In this document: positions 47,225 to 60,979 of the stretch, one piece after another
How positions within the stretch are numbered: the first letter of the stretch is position 1
Layout of the letters: each line of letters begins with the position of its first letter
Source of the DNA: Mytilus galloprovincialis
Taxonomy: Eukaryota > Mollusca > Bivalvia > Mytilida > Mytilidae
Length of the DNA: 64,000 nt
Assembly: GCF_965363235.1 (NCBI RefSeq)
Contig: NC_134838.1
Span: forward strand, 15,656,441 to 15,720,440
Reading direction: 5' to 3'
Translations under genes and position numbers: made by a program
Notes under the pieces: model-generated
Told to the model about the DNA's origin: nothing
The model's database searches: none
What the model saw: only the letters and a program-made list of their open reading frames with translations

Positions 47225-47640
47225 AGAATGAACGACCAAATTTAACGATGATTTTAAGTTACAGACAGTTTTTCAAAGCCAGTTTAAATGAAATTTCAGA
47301 ACTTTCTGATTTTATTTTTGATATCAGTTAGGAAAAAAGTCTGAAAATCTTTAGTCAATACAAAATATGAAATTATATAATCATATATTTTCTCTCAATC
47401 TATTTATGACTTTCGAACAGTGGTATTGTACTGTTGCCTTTATTTATGTCTACAAGTATTTGCCTATATCCGTCCTTAAGATCTAGACTTAAAAATAAAA
47501 AGCCAAGGAAAGAAATGGCATTGTTTTATTTTGCCATCTGACAAAACCCACACCAAAGATACCAGACTTATAAGCTAGTATGACAGATGCTTGTTTCGTT
47601 TACATAATTTATCAGAGGAGTTCAATATAAAACAAATACA
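47225..47640. other. 3' flank of the receptor-like gene with a repeat piece
   Basis: The stretch 47405-47450 ('gactttcgaacagtggtattg') matches the repeat at 35275-35310. A candidate polyadenylation signal AATAAA lies at 47494-47499, 270 bases after the stop codon. Confidence 0.5.
47494..47499 (+). terminator. Candidate polyadenylation signal, receptor-like gene
   Basis: AATAAA is the first well-placed signal after the stop at 47222-47224. Confidence 0.4.
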
Positions 47641-47725
47641 AAGATATGAGCGTCACTGATGAGTCTTATGTAGACGAAACGCGCGTCTGGCGTACTAAAT
47701 TATAATCCTGGTACCTTTGATAACT
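47641..47725 (+). repeat. Dispersed repeat fragment
   Basis: 'gcgtcactgatgagtcttatg' continues to 'acgaaacgcgcgtctggcg' and 'taatcctggtacctttgat'. It is a strikingly GC-containing phrase in AT-rich surroundings that I know as very common in mussel sequence. A decayed copy lies at 41850-41915. Confidence 0.65.
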
Positions 47726-48885
47726 AATTATAGACAAGATAAGCATCTAAAAAAAATATTTAAATACCGATTTTATCATTATTAGTAACAGTGACTGTGT
47801 ATACGGAAAACCAAGGTTAAAAGAGATATATAAAAAATTGATACATGTATGGCCAATTTACAAAGACAAACAAATATCTCTATTTTAATTCCTTCCTTAT
47901 TAAAAAAAAAAAACAAACTATGAGAGTAATTCGAAGCAATATAATAGTCAAAGGTCAATTTTCATTTGCATTAACCTGGTTCGTGAAATGTTTCCTCAAC
48001 AAACATTCAAGGCTGTTTTAGAAATAAATAGGGTCACAACCGCGAATTATCTGTATGCTAACTTCCTTAATATATGTTTAAATGTGTATTTTTTGTAAGT
48101 TGATGTAGTCGTATAACCATATCTAAATGAACAATTATTAAGTTATAATTCTTATATATTAACGAATCTGACAAAACACAAAATTTAAGTTTTAAACATT
48201 ACAGCCAAAGCATTGTTACACCCCAGTTGTAAAATGGTTAATATTCCGGTTTGTCTCTGTCTTCCAGTCCGTAACACATTCATTTCTGTCCCCTTTCCAA
48301 TAAATACAAATCATAGCTTCTTGGAATACGACAGTAAGATTCATCTCGTTATGCCAGATATACTGTCTATTACCAGATGAAAATTGTTACAAAATTAACC
48401 CAACTCATCTCGTACGGTAGTCAGTGATACCAAAAAATAAGATGATTGAAAACAACAAAAAGAGATCTACGAAAACAAATGTGCGAAAACTATTTCAGTG
48501 CAATGGACATCAAATTTTTCAGAAACTTTTAAAACTACACGCAACACGTTAGAAATGTCATGTGTCCAAAGGTCTTTTATTGTTTACCTTTGACAACAGT
48601 AATGTCCACAACCGAATATTTGAAGACCAAGGATGTATAAGTACCGAAACAGTTGCAGGGCTATATAAACAAAAAGAAACTTTAAAAGGTCAACTTTGCT
48701 TGAGGTAATTAATAATCAAGTGAGAAACTAAAAGGAATCAGACTGACACACAAATTTTGGTATGATTAACTGTAATTTTATACAGGACCTTCTTATGAAA
48801 ATGAAAAGAGAGTTAGAATTATCCGTCAACTTCACTTTCCTCCATATAGATGATGTACTCCCACTAAATAATTAAGTATTGTGAC
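47726..48885. other. No gene seen
   Basis: This is AT-rich intergenic DNA without supported exons or clear repeat ends. Confidence 0.5.
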
Positions 48886-49130
48886 TATGTTGATCACTAT
48901 GTTTGTTTGATACGACTGTCATACAAGTTAGAGGTTTAGCTAGATATAAAAACTGGGTTAATTTACCATTTTCTACATAAGAAAATGACTGTACCAAGTC
49001 AAGAATATGACAGTTGTTATTCATTCGTTTGATATGTTTGAGCTTTTGATTTTGCCATTTGATTAGGAACTTTCCGTTTTGAATTTTCCTCAGAGTTTAG
49101 TATTTTAGTGATTTTACTTTTGAAAGCATC
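48886..49130 (-). repeat. Dispersed mussel-type repeat, copy 6
   Basis: On the plus strand this reads 'gatacgactgtcatacaagt', 'ccattttctacataagaaa', 'accaagtcaagaatatgac' and 'aactttccgttttgaatttt'. It is the reverse orientation of the 106-290 family and joins directly to the element at 49140. Confidence 0.75.
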
Positions 49131-49139
49131 TTTCCCATC

Positions 49140-49460
49140 GAAAAAGAGATAAAGGATACAACAGATACCGAAAGGTCTGCCTGATCTTGACTTACATCTA
49201 AAGATGAAATAATGGTCGGATGAAAACAAAACTTTACGACAAAAGGGATGGTTTCCGCTTTCTAATTATGAAATTTCCATTTCTATGTATCAACTTTCCA
49301 GCATCGCCTTCATATGGAGTATACATATCTCCCAGTTGATACGATCATGATTTCCTTGGTAGAGGGTTGCTGCTCACAGGAGAGCTATTGAACCCAGAGT
49401 TCCGATTAAGGGATGAATTTGAAATTATCTCTTCGTAAATTTTACCGACGCCATCACCAG
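49140..49460 (+). mobile_element. Reverse-transcriptase element fragment, copy D
   Basis: The decayed plus-strand reading shows the family pattern MKTKLYDKRDGFRF, then FPASPSYGVYIS, then DFLGRGLLLT, as in copies A to C. Fossil; broken. The minus-strand frame at 49345-49608 is a shadow of it. Confidence 0.65.
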
Positions 49461-49922
49461 CTGATTGATAGTTGTTGAATATCTGTTTCACATATGTACC
49501 AATTGTCTCAACTACAATCCCGTCCTGCTCTACTGAATTATACATATCAGCGAGTTTGTAATTTTGTAGAAAATTCTGTTTAATAAGACAATGAAATCGA
49601 TCTTTCAATTGAGCATGGGAAATATTAGTAGAACAATCTGGTTTTGTTATGATTGTGATTGAAGATTTTGGATAGATCTTTCATTTTTTTTTATTTTACG
49701 TCTTATTGACACCACCATACCTCATCACAATATTTTTGAAGGCCAACTTTTACTTTAGAAATAATGGTGGTAGGAACTTCACAAACATGTTAAATAAAAC
49801 TTCTTAATACGCAGCTATGTATTGTTCTTACTGATTACGATGCAAGGGTCTACAGTTATAACATGACCAAGCCGGGCGTAGGGACGATGTACATCAGTAT
49901 TCTATAAACTGCCTTAAACACT

Positions 49923-50419
49923 AAAGGAGAAGGTCCAGTAAGACCCCTTTTTGGCCCAAAATATAAAAACAGTTTTACAAAATTGTTAAAATGTAAACTT
50001 TAAAGTTATTTATTGGAAAGTTACATAAATATGGGCTGTTTTTTGACAATACAATGCACATATATCGGGAACTAGCATCATTAAGTCATACTAAATTACT
50101 GAAATCTGAAGTGGCCCCATTTGTGTTTATTATTAATATTGAAATGTAAGTTGTATTTGATGATAATACATAACATATATAAAGGTTGAGGATGAACATG
50201 GATCTGAAAAGTGACATTTTTTGGCATATTTGATAGATTTTTCATATTTACTCTTGAATAGGAGCGTTTTTGATGACTAAATCAGTTAAAATCTTTCACA
50301 TAAATTAATTGAATCAACTGAAATAGACACTTAAAGTGTTTAAAAAGTGTCCAAAATCTTTCGTCACATGAACCTGAAATTGGGAGGCCAAAATCGTCCC
50401 TTATCGGACCTACTCCTTT
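49923..50419. mobile_element. Inverted-repeat (MITE-like) element, 497 bp
   Basis: The left end 49923-49956 starts AAAGGAGAAGGTCC and reaches TTTTTGGCC. The right end, about 50386-50419, complements it as AAAGGAGTAGGTCC reaching TTTTGGCC, about 34 bp with several mismatches. The interior is AT-rich and non-coding. I could not fix a target duplication. The ends are ones I recall from a family common in mussels. Confidence 0.65.
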
Positions 50420-52480
50420 CAAAAAAGACAATACTATTTGGACAATCGTCGAGCTTCCTGATATGATAGGAACATGTAACTTACTAAAACTAGTGTCCTC
50501 TCTTTTTATATTTTGTTCTGTTCATGGTTTTATGCAAGCGAATAAAGTCATAAATTAGCCTTGCTAGTATAGTACATATTACAATCTTGCTTCATATAGT
50601 CTTTCTGTATATAGTCCCTAACTGCATATAGTTTTGCATGGTCATTTTCTTTACCAGTGTAGTATCAGGAATTTTAAAATGTGTTTTTTAATAACGGATA
50701 GAGAGCAATGTGAACCTTAAAAGGCCATAGATAAACTATAAACAATATTAACAGTTGATATTTTTAATGTTCATGTATCAAGATATATTTATTTACATAT
50801 GCCTACTCAAAACAAATGTTGCATAACTGTTTTACAAAGGCACAAAAGCAGCAATAAGAGATTGAACACAATACAGGTGACTTTATAACAAATATTCACT
50901 TCAAAAACAAAATTTCTTTTGTGTAAAAAAATGTTTTGATTGTTCGAAAGTACATTTGTGGACTTTTCCACTGAATATTTCTTCTACTGACAATGAACTA
51001 TAACAACATCATAAAAACTATTCATAACCATATTTTTGGCAAATGTGATTTGATATCAAAATTATATTTTAGATGTTAATGGGAACAAAATTTGCAAAGA
51101 ATTTATTAAAACCTTGTAAACAACTATCTTAAATTAACTATGATAAAACATGACTTAAAAAAAAAAGAAGAGAACATCACTGTTAAAAAATATTAAGGTT
51201 AATAAAAATTGAACCAACATTATTTTATGAAAAAAAACTTTCCAAAAAAGGATTTTCCATAAGCAAAGAACAAAATAAACAGGAAAAATATTTTAAAATA
51301 ATTCAAAACAGTGTAACTGTTGCTAATGTTTTTATCAGGGAAATATCTAATTCATTCTTCTAATTGACTAAACATTCACCAAAAAAGTCATGTTTGTTTT
51401 GTAAGAGATCATATTTCACTTGTGACATTGAGGTTATAAATAATTTATATCTTGACTATCATCCTTATTCTCATCCTTCTTTTTAATAAGACATACAGAA
51501 ATGTTCCAGAATTTGTTTTTCTGTTCCTTGTTTAATAATTATTGTTATACACTACTGATTATCAATATCCATCTTTATACCATAACCAAAATTTGTAAGC
51601 TAATTTTTGTGATCTGTTTTCAACTTATGACAAAAGCCATTTTTTGCATCAAGGAAAGGTAACCTGAAGATTATTTTAATACACGTATGCTGATATATAA
51701 ATGATTGTGAATTATAGTGCAAAAACTCATGTATTGAACTCTCAGTTATTTGTAATACTAGATCGGCATTCTAAAGATTTTCCATAAGAAAAGTTTGTTT
51801 TTCATTGCATTTTGGGTAGTTGTAAATAGTGTAAATAATAAGAGCCAACACTAACATGACTAAGATATTACACAAGGATAAAATTACAGTTTCTTCAAAG
51901 AACAAAATCATTAGATTCTTATGAATAAAACATTCCATACCTTGAAATTAATATCAAAACTGAAAAAAAAAACTATTTCTAAAGTAATTGTCTCGAAAAC
52001 ATCTTTTACTACAAGAAACTAAAATTCATCATTTTTTCATAAAATAAATTTTGATACATGATTAAAAAGATGACCTTCACACATATTTACTTGCTATTCA
52101 TGATATTTGCACATATTTATAAGTGGTTTTGAAAAAAAAGACAATTAGGCAACAATATTTTTACTTACAGTTATTTCTGTTGTTCAGGGTACGTGTTTAT
52201 AAATACTTACTGGCCTAGAATGTATACGTTTTTGTAAACTATCACACAAATACATAAATTAAAGGTTTAATAATACATTTATCAGCTTTCTAAACCTTTC
52301 CGTTATACAACATTACATTATTTTATATAATCACAGGTAAGTAAAAGTTTCAATATATTGTCAGCACTATACTTATAGTAACAAAAATGTACATAAAACA
52401 TTATATACAGGTTTAAACTATATACAAATAATTCACAACAATCGTCACTGTATTAACAGCAATAAAAAGGTGACATTAAA
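50420..52480. other. No gene seen; very AT-rich
   Basis: This is long, repeat-poor AT-rich DNA without exons. It could be intergenic, or part of a long prickle 3' untranslated region if the signal at 53829 is bypassed. Confidence 0.45.
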
Positions 52481-52486
52481 AGTGTT

Positions 52487-52700
52487 TGTTCTAAACAGGT
52501 GTCATCAAAAAGTTTGTGTTCTACACATGTGATATCATCATGTATGTACTCTCAACAGGTGACATCAAAAAGTTTGTGTTCTACACATGTGACATCAACA
52601 TGTATGTACTCTCAACAGGTGACATCAAAAAGTTTGTGTTCTACCCATGTGACATCAACATGTATGTACTCTCAACAGGTGACATCAAAATGTTTTTGTT
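52487..52700. repeat. 60-bp tandem repeat, about 3.5 copies
   Basis: Copies start at 52499, 52559 and 52619, with partial copies on both sides. Each is exactly 60 bp and runs 'gtgacatcaaaaagtttgtg' to 'gtatgtactctcaacag'. Copies differ at only a few bases, so the array is young. Because 60 is divisible by three, two plus-strand frames stay open across it (52499-52702 and 52516-52863); these are artefacts of the repeat. Confidence 0.9.
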
Positions 52701-53828
52701 AACAGCAATAATAAGAACTATGAGACACAACTTTTTTTATGAAATATGTCAGTATTTCATTTATGGGATAATACAACAGTTTGTACAAAGGGAGACAACC
52801 AGAATTTTACAGTCTGCTTACTGCAAGAAGAGCAATGTGTTAACAAAAACTATAAGTTACTAATTAGCAATATCAGTTGAGTACTATCTCATTTTGAAAT
52901 TTTGAAAACTCAATTGTAAATTTCAATATTGTTTTGAAGATCAAAAAGTCAATACATGTATCTACTTATCTTCTTACATAACCCGAACTTTTGTTTAATA
53001 ACAGAGGCATCTTGAAGATTACAATAAAACAATAAATACTGTAGTGTTTTAAAAGATGAATAGTTTGGAATCCAGAGTAAGAAAGTACAAGACACTTTAA
53101 ATCCATGAAAAAAATGAACAGCAACTTTATCTTTGTCGAAAAATTTCAAACATTTTTACCAGCTCAAGGTACTGACATATGCCCTCTCTAAAAAAACTGA
53201 CACTACCAATCTCGAAATTTAAATCATGAAAGCAATGTGCATTATTAACATATGATATTCTGGAGTGTGTGGCATTTGATATGAAAGGAATGAAGTCCAG
53301 CATTTGCTATAAATATAGAGTATCTTAGTTAATAAATGACTAGATTTTAATTAATTCAATCTACCCTGTATTAATACCAGTATATATTAAAATGATTTAT
53401 ATATAGGACATTATTTCAATGTATATACAGTGTATACATAGGTAAATGTAAATGTGTAATTATTGTTTAATATAATGAGGAAGTGCTGAAAATTCATCAT
53501 CTTCAATACTATAATGACTAAATTAAGATATAAAATAGTTTGGCACAAATCTGGACATGAAATATCTTTTAAAAAACAATATTTTTGACCAATAAATATA
53601 ATATCAATATCGGGAAATTGTTTCTAAATTTTTATGTTTACTGTATAAATATTCAGGTGATTTATTCTACTATATGTTGTCTTTCGTCTTTTTTGTGAAT
53701 TAACACAAAACATGCTGTATGTACAATGTTGCAGTCCAACTTAAATTTTGATTGTGAATTCAATTGTAATTGATTAAAATAAAGTTTTTTTTTGCTTCAA
53801 AATTGGAACATCAATGGACTTCTGTTTC

Positions 53829-53834
53829 TTTATT
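53829..53834 (-). terminator. Candidate prickle polyadenylation signal
   Basis: The minus strand reads AATAAA about 145 bases after the prickle stop codon. Other AATAAA words lie further on, so the true 3' end is unsettled. Confidence 0.35.
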
Positions 53835-53975
53835 GGTGGTTTAAGTTAAAGTTGTACATAAAACTTCTCATATATTGTACACCTATTGACAATCTAAATA
53901 TTTTTATATTTACAACAAAGCACATGAAGTTTATATTACGTCATAATTATAGACTATACATGTATATTTAAGTAT

Positions 53976-56900
53976 CTAAGATATCACACATTGTTTATTT
54001 TTATTTTTATGTCTTCCTCTACCTAGAGGTAATGTTTGGTAGGTATTGTTACCTCCGAGTCCAACACCCATATCATCAACATAAGTAATTCTTGGGCCAG
54101 CACTACGGCGAGGAGGTTCGTAGTAATAAGGATAATCATCAGAGTCACTAGAACTAGAACATGTGCTACATCTGTCATCATCATAACCTTCAGCATAACC
54201 TTGAGGCATTTCATGTTGAAAACTTCTATCATAATAATGTCCACGAGGTTTTCCTTCAAAACTTCGACTTCTTGGATATCTTGATACTTGAGGATTGGGC
54301 TCAAACTGCACATTTTTTGGACGTGTTATGGGGTTCATTTTTTGTTCTTCATTCACTGGTGTAGTATTATGATCAGCAGTCTGTGGTGAAAAATTTTCTC
54401 TCAATTCCGGATGTGACCTGAATGAACCTTGATTACTATTTGACCCACTTTTATGAATTTTTCTATGGCATTCATGGTGGTTATTATTGTTATGTACATA
54501 AGGAACATCATAATAGGTAGCACCTAATTCCTCGTAATTTTGAAAATGCACAGACAAATTCTTTTCTGAGCCTGATCTACTTCTATTTCTAGGATCAAAA
54601 GCAGGTCTTCTTTCAATAGCGGGAATAATAGGGGGATCTACTGTCAAGTCAGGCATAGAAAATTGTGAAAGACGATTTGTAATTTTGGATTCCTGTATTG
54701 GTAAAGATTCTTTAAATCCTTCGAAATTATAACTATCATCATGCATATCTTTAATCATTGATATCTGCGTAGATATTGGTTCATATATTCCTGGGGCATA
54801 TACTTCACTATTACTACTTGTAGCATAGCCCTGGTCACGGTCTGATGAAGGGAGACTGTCCGTCAACGAATATTGTTGTCGCAAAACTTCCTGTATACTT
54901 GCCACACTGTTATCTTGTAAAGCGTGACTTATAGGGGAACCAAGTCTTATATCACTTTGATCTTGTAATAAATAATCTTCGGCTCGTCGTGGTGTTTGGG
55001 TCTGCATAGAACCTGCTCTACTGCAAGATGCAGAACAATATATAACACCATGTTTTGGTAAAAATGGTTGTCCAAGCAATGACTTCTGACATGTATGACA
55101 TTTAAAGCAATGTTCTGTCGCATGCCAGTGTTGACCTTCATGGGTCATTTGTCCATGATCAACCCCTATATTATCACCACATGTGTCACAATATTCAGCA
55201 AACATTCGTTCAAAACATACACAGCAGTATGGTCGTCCATTTTTCATAATATATCTCTGTCCCCCTAACTGTTTATCACATTCAAAACAACAGAAATGTT
55301 TCATATGCCAACTCCTTCCCTCGGCTTCGGTACATTCATCAGCAAAAATAATCTGAAAAAGAAAATGACTATATAGCCAAGTACCACATGAAAGAAATAA
55401 ACCAAAAAATATCTTTTATTATTGATAAAATTTGTAAAAAAACTAATAAGTGAAAATCATACATCTCTATTGAGACAAAATAACACAATATGCATATATA
55501 ACCCTCTTAAGTTCAGCATACTTTTGCTTAGAACGAGAAATTTAGCTAAATGAAGTCTGTCATGCCTTTACATGCAATAATAAGAAAAGCTTATGTTCCT
55601 AGTTGTTTCATTGGAAATTATACCACATCTCCTTATTTTATGTTAACGTTAAATTACAAAATCACATCCAGATAAATAAAAGTTTCCAGTATTTTTAATG
55701 ATAAAAATTACCCTCTGTAAATAATAATGTATAAGGGAAATTGAACCAACTTAGAATGTATTTTAGAGTGTTTATGTGTCTTCTGTCTTGCTTTTATTCA
55801 TATTATACCACTCACAAAACAAGATATTACCAAAAGTCAATTTCTGCAAGGAAAAAACATTTGATTTCTGAATAATAAAACCAAAAGCCAGACAGATCAC
55901 ACAAGGAAAGGCGTTTGATATTTTCTTCATGGAACTTTTGTCTAGAGAACTTTGGACTTTCCATCATCAGTATCTGATGTATAATAATGGGTCTGCTATT
56001 GATTAACAATCGGCTAATATAGTGGTGTATAGACTGATTAAATTCATTATCGGCTATAGTCACTTAGGGAATATATTATTAAATGTCTCCATCAAATTGA
56101 TTCTTTGTACTGGTTATGAAATGGGATATGGTTATTCTTTTGTGGTATTGGATCTTATTGGGGAATATTTGACACCTACTAAAATTTATTATTTACTTCA
56201 TCTGAAATTAGAATAATTTCTATGCATTTTACATGTGCAAATGTTTTTTGTAGTCTAGATAATGGCTTTTACAGTAAATTGGATAAAATAGTATGTACCT
56301 TTATCAATCATGCATACATTGTCCTTTATATATATTGTCTTTCAGTGGCCTGGGAATGTGTTTTTTTTATAATTTCCAAAGCTTTCAACCATTTGCTGAT
56401 ACAAAATATAATAGTTGTCTACACATTTGTTTGTACCTGCTGAACCTAACATGAAATTTTGTATGTTTTGCTTTCTGTATATTGTTAGAAACAAAAGGAT
56501 ATGCGGGATAAACATGGAACAACAACCCTACGACAAAACATAAACTAACTACATTCGGAGGTCTACATTCCTGATACATTGGTTATTGTATAAACAAGTA
56601 TGAATAAGTCAATTTGCATGCATTTTTTTTATAAAATTTGTCAACTCTATTGAGAAGCAATATTATTGAAATATACTGTTGCTAATTTGATGTTACTTTT
56701 TATATTGTAACAGCGACTATATAAAAAGGGGGCACAACTCTTAACTAATTACCTCATCACAGGCTGCACATCGTGGTTTGATCAGTTCTGAGTGATGTCT
56801 GCCACAATACAGGAATCCATCTTTATAGAAATAGATTAAATCTACTAATAATTCATCACAACTCAGACAAGTAAAACATTTAGGATGCCAACATTTCTCG

Positions 56901-58049
56901 TGTCCTGCACGAGATGCAAACACGGCCATACAACCTCCTGGGATCATTTCTTGGCACTGAAAAAACACGTAAAATTAATTGGAATATTTCATACAACATA
57001 CAAACAGTTTTTGTTATTCTGAACACTGACAGTAGAATTTGTTCAATATAATACTTTCTATACAAGATTGGTGACCATAATGTAAAAAAAACCAATAAAA
57101 ATTATAACAGTAAAAATGGCTAACTTTGAACTCTTTTTAATTCTTGTAAATTAAAATCTTTTTTATACATCTGCGAAGATAAAAAACAAGTAATTCTTAT
57201 AATGAGCCAAAGCGTGGTAAAACTATGCCTTCATACAATCAAGTAAAATTTAGAGTTATCTCTCTTTGAATTGCAAGCCCAATGCACTTAAAGATAGTGA
57301 TCTGAAAATTGTGCAGCTCATTATTTTGAGCTATGACCCTCAGCCTTTGTGAGAGAGATTTATCATTTGACTGTAATTTACTTTAGTTATAAAACCAGTT
57401 ATTGTGGAGCAATTTTCTAGTGCACTTAATGGTAATATGCATTTATGATATGCAACTTTGTATATTATAAGGGCCATAAATCTGAAAAGCACATTTAGTA
57501 AAAGTCATCCTATTTTAAATCAGTACATTTTTCCTGATTGAGTGTAATTTACTAAACACCATGACTGAATTATCATATTGTTATATTATTAAACCATCCC
57601 AGACCTAAAGCGTTAGGTTATCATTATGTTAAACCCTGACATTAAAGATAAATGATCACACTATTGTAGGAAAACTGTTACCTATTTATTCTTTAATGAA
57701 GGCTATAAACATTTGTGATATGACTGATGTCTTAAAGTTAACAATCAATACAGATTCACCGATAACCCTTCTAATAAGACATTTCTAGGAGTTTTACCTT
57801 TGCACATATACTGCCCTGCATGGTGAGTGGTAATGGTCGTACACTTCCCCTCCCCAGGGCTTCCCTCTTTCTTTGGGAACTAAACATCCGTAGTTCCCTC
57901 TTTTCCTCCTCACTGAGAACATTACAGTATCGCACTTCATTGTCATGGGGAGGTAACTGCTGTAGTAACTGTCGTACACGGTACTTTTCACCAAGACTGT
58001 TTAGATATGGTACTTTATCTTCTGGTAATCCACTGAAATACTGGTGAAC
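53976..58049 (-). CDS. prickle: Prickle planar cell polarity protein (3' three exons, 5' part missing)
   Basis: Visible coding exons on the minus strand are 57798-58049 (84 codons), 56753-56956 (68) and 53976-55352 (458 plus stop). All are in phase 0 with GT-AG borders. The first holds most of the PET domain ([40 protein letters not shown]). Three LIM domains follow, starting at visible residues 82 (CAKC), 147 (CAAC) and 207 (CDTC); LIM1 is split by the first visible intron. A long disordered region follows, with an acidic Ser/Asp/Tyr patch near the end, and the chain closes in CVIS, a CaaX box for prenylation, as in other prickles. Prickle acts at the cell cortex with Van Gogh to set planar polarity. 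PET plus three LIM plus CaaX excludes Testin (no CaaX) and plain LIM proteins. Earlier exons were not found up to 64000. The start codon and N-terminus are unknown. Confidence 0.95.
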
Positions 58050-60737
58050 CTATAAAAAGGAAAATGTCATTGTTAAAATAGAGAAAGCTTAACCTGTGTT
58101 ACCTTGTTATCTTATCAAGCAATTGTTAAAACTATTGTTGGTGAGATGGAAACAGGGCATCTAAGTCTTAGCAGGAGATATAATAGACAAATGGATTTTT
58201 CATCTTCAACAGATTTGTTGAGATTTTTTATATATATATTTGGTAGGTCTATATGAAGGTTATTTTATACATGCTTTTTTTTTATATTGGGAAGGGGATT
58301 GGTAAGGTAAATTGATACAAAAATTAAATTTGTTTTTTAATTACTAGAATTTGCAACTTTCTACTTCAAACAAAGCCAGCATGTGCACATTCCATGAACA
58401 CATTGAAAATACATGACAGACTAATTTTTAACATATTATCACCCCATAATAAAGATCAATGAAAAATCTACCTTTCAAAATATCCACTATTTAAAACATC
58501 TAACCTTTAATAATCATCTACATCCATATAACCTACTTATATAGCTCAACGGTCCACATCCCGTTACAATTAATTCCACCAGGGTTAATAATATACCTTA
58601 ATAGCGTCTATTCTTTATTATTTAAATAATTTGATCTAATAGCATAGTAAAATATGCCGTAATTGTATACCGTAGGTATTAATTTAAACGTCTACTTAAA
58701 TATTATCATTATTCTGCTGTCGCGTAATATTGAAGGCTAACTGTTTTCTGTATTTTCCACTAGGCTGTATTTATACTTCTTTATGAATGAATGGAAATTT
58801 AACAAAGGCCAAGTAATGTTATATGAAGAAAAATATTCTGTAAGAGGCCAAACTAAATCCAGTATATAGGACAAATAAATATAGGTTACATGTTAATTCA
58901 CAAAAATATTCACTATTGAGGGAAGATAAAAAAAATTGAAAGTCCAAAGAAAATATTTAGATTGATGTTACCTTGTTTTATTCTTGGCATTATATTATCT
59001 TGTCTGACGGCAGACAGACTCCTGAATTTAATTTTTTTTTCTTTCAAAAATTGACACTTTGCAGACAGACTCAAACATTGGAATTTCTTCCTTGGAAATG
59101 ACACTTTCCCACTTAAAAAACCTAAAAATACTATCTGTATCAGTATGCTATTGTAAGAGTTAATAAGATCTGAGATATAAATTCAGTACCAAATTCAAAA
59201 TGTTATATTATTTGACATAAAACATATTAAAGCTAACAGCTTACAGATAATTTGGACAATTTTGTCATCTAATATGCTTGTAAAGTGAATGAATTAACAC
59301 TCTGATGTGAAATCCTGTCATGTTATCTATTCTGGCTACAAAAATAATCCTTCCTTTATCCAATAGAATACAAATCATCAATATTTCACATTTTTTTATT
59401 TTCACAATCTTTCTATAATCTGGTACTTAATCTAGACATCTATTGCATGTAAAATTTACATTAAAATCAATCTCAAGAAATCTACACCCCATTCATAGTA
59501 ATTTCAGATGTTTTAATCTATTTTTCTATTTTTCATCATTTAAGTACCCTCGACTAACTCTGAACTTACAAGGGAACTTAATATGAATACACATGGCAGA
59601 TCTTTGATAGTCTTTTCAAATTATTCCAAACTATTTTGACTCGGGGTCTTTCAGAACTCAACATACATTATATGTAGACAAGACACCTGTCAATCGTGAA
59701 AACTATATGTTCACCTAAACATTGTTTTTTTGTATTGTTGGGTCACTATTTTAGTGACAATTACTCCCATATCTCCGCTATTTGAATGATTGATCCTTTT
59801 GTTATCTTTGTTAAAACAAAAATCCTGTGTATTTATATGGGTTGGACACATATTAGTTAAATTGCAATTCTTAAAAAAAAAAACTCAAGATCTTGGGTCA
59901 AAATAATTCTGGGTTTGCTTCGTCTTTTTCTTAAATTCAATGGTCAAGTGGTATATAACCATCTTACTCTCAGCCTAGAGCCAACCTCCCTTGTCAATAG
60001 TGAGGAGGACATTATAAATAAGGTTGTAGGACGTCTGTATTAGTTAATCATCCCCCAATATTCAATACAGAAAGTGAATGGTCTACAACTGGTCATTTTG
60101 TCTTCCTATAGACTTAATCAACTTAACAACTGAACGTAGACGGAATAGGAATTATTCAAGTTATGGCTTAATCTATCACCGATATGCTTTGAATGCTACC
60201 TCCATCCACTGGATAGACAATTAATGAAAGTCTATTTGATGCAAGAGATCTTGTGTTTCCTATGATTAACCAAGTCTAAGATGACTAGTGTTACAGTATA
60301 TCATCAATTCATTCAATCATCTCAAAGACGCTAAATCTGGGCAAAGTTACAAAATTAATCACAATTTAAATTAATTGAGAAAATTATATTGGAAGCACTT
60401 GATGTAAAAGTTAATTATATAATACTGATATGTTACATACCCCACAATAAAAACAAAAATAAATTACTAATTGTTGATTGGCAGTGCCAATGATTAGCTT
60501 TGATCACTGGAATATTTATACTAAGGATGATACCAGCAGTTAACCATAGGGAATTAAGAAATAGGTTAACTGTTACAATTTAGAGGTGTAGCTTAGGGTT
60601 TTCACAGGCTGTTTTTTTTTTTTGCTACAATCTTTTCAATACCACCAACTATCCTATCACTACTGCTACATGAAATATTTTAATCTCATCTCATAATGGA
60701 CAGTATAATTCTCAGACAAACTAGGCACCTATAGAAC
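58050..60737. other. Probable prickle intron or upstream DNA
   Basis: The exon at 57798-58049 begins at a splice acceptor, so the transcript continues to the right. I found no minus-strand exon ending in the conserved residues that precede VHQYF, and no defined element apart from AT-rich filler. Confidence 0.5.
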
Positions 60738-60815
60738 TTTGTTAATTTCTGTGTCATTTCAATGGTCTTTTCTGGCGAGTTGTCTCATTGGCAATCATAC
60801 CACATCTTCTTTTTT
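60738..60815 (+). repeat. Retroelement 3' terminus fragment
   Basis: 'ttaatttctgtgtcatttc', 'gcgagttgtctcattggc' and 'aatcataccacatcttc' form the canonical end of the common mussel tail seen elsewhere in reverse. Confidence 0.7.
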
Positions 60816-60979
60816 ATACACCCTACATAAAGGACTATTACAGACCAAAATGTATCATTGTCATACTAGAACTATTGAGCTACAACCTAAAAGTATGAGA
60901 TTCTATCAGCATAGCTTAAAATTCACAACTGAACTTAAAACTCAAGTATGCATGGCATTCACATCATTTACCAGGTAAG

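Noticed and set aside
52499-52863. Open frames of 67 and 115 codons repeating CSTHVTSTCMYSQQVTSK-like units
   Set aside because: Produced by the 60-bp tandem repeat, whose period is a multiple of three. Not a repetitive protein gene.
54023-54364. Open frames in other phases across the prickle last exon
   Set aside because: Shadows of the true 458-codon prickle reading frame.
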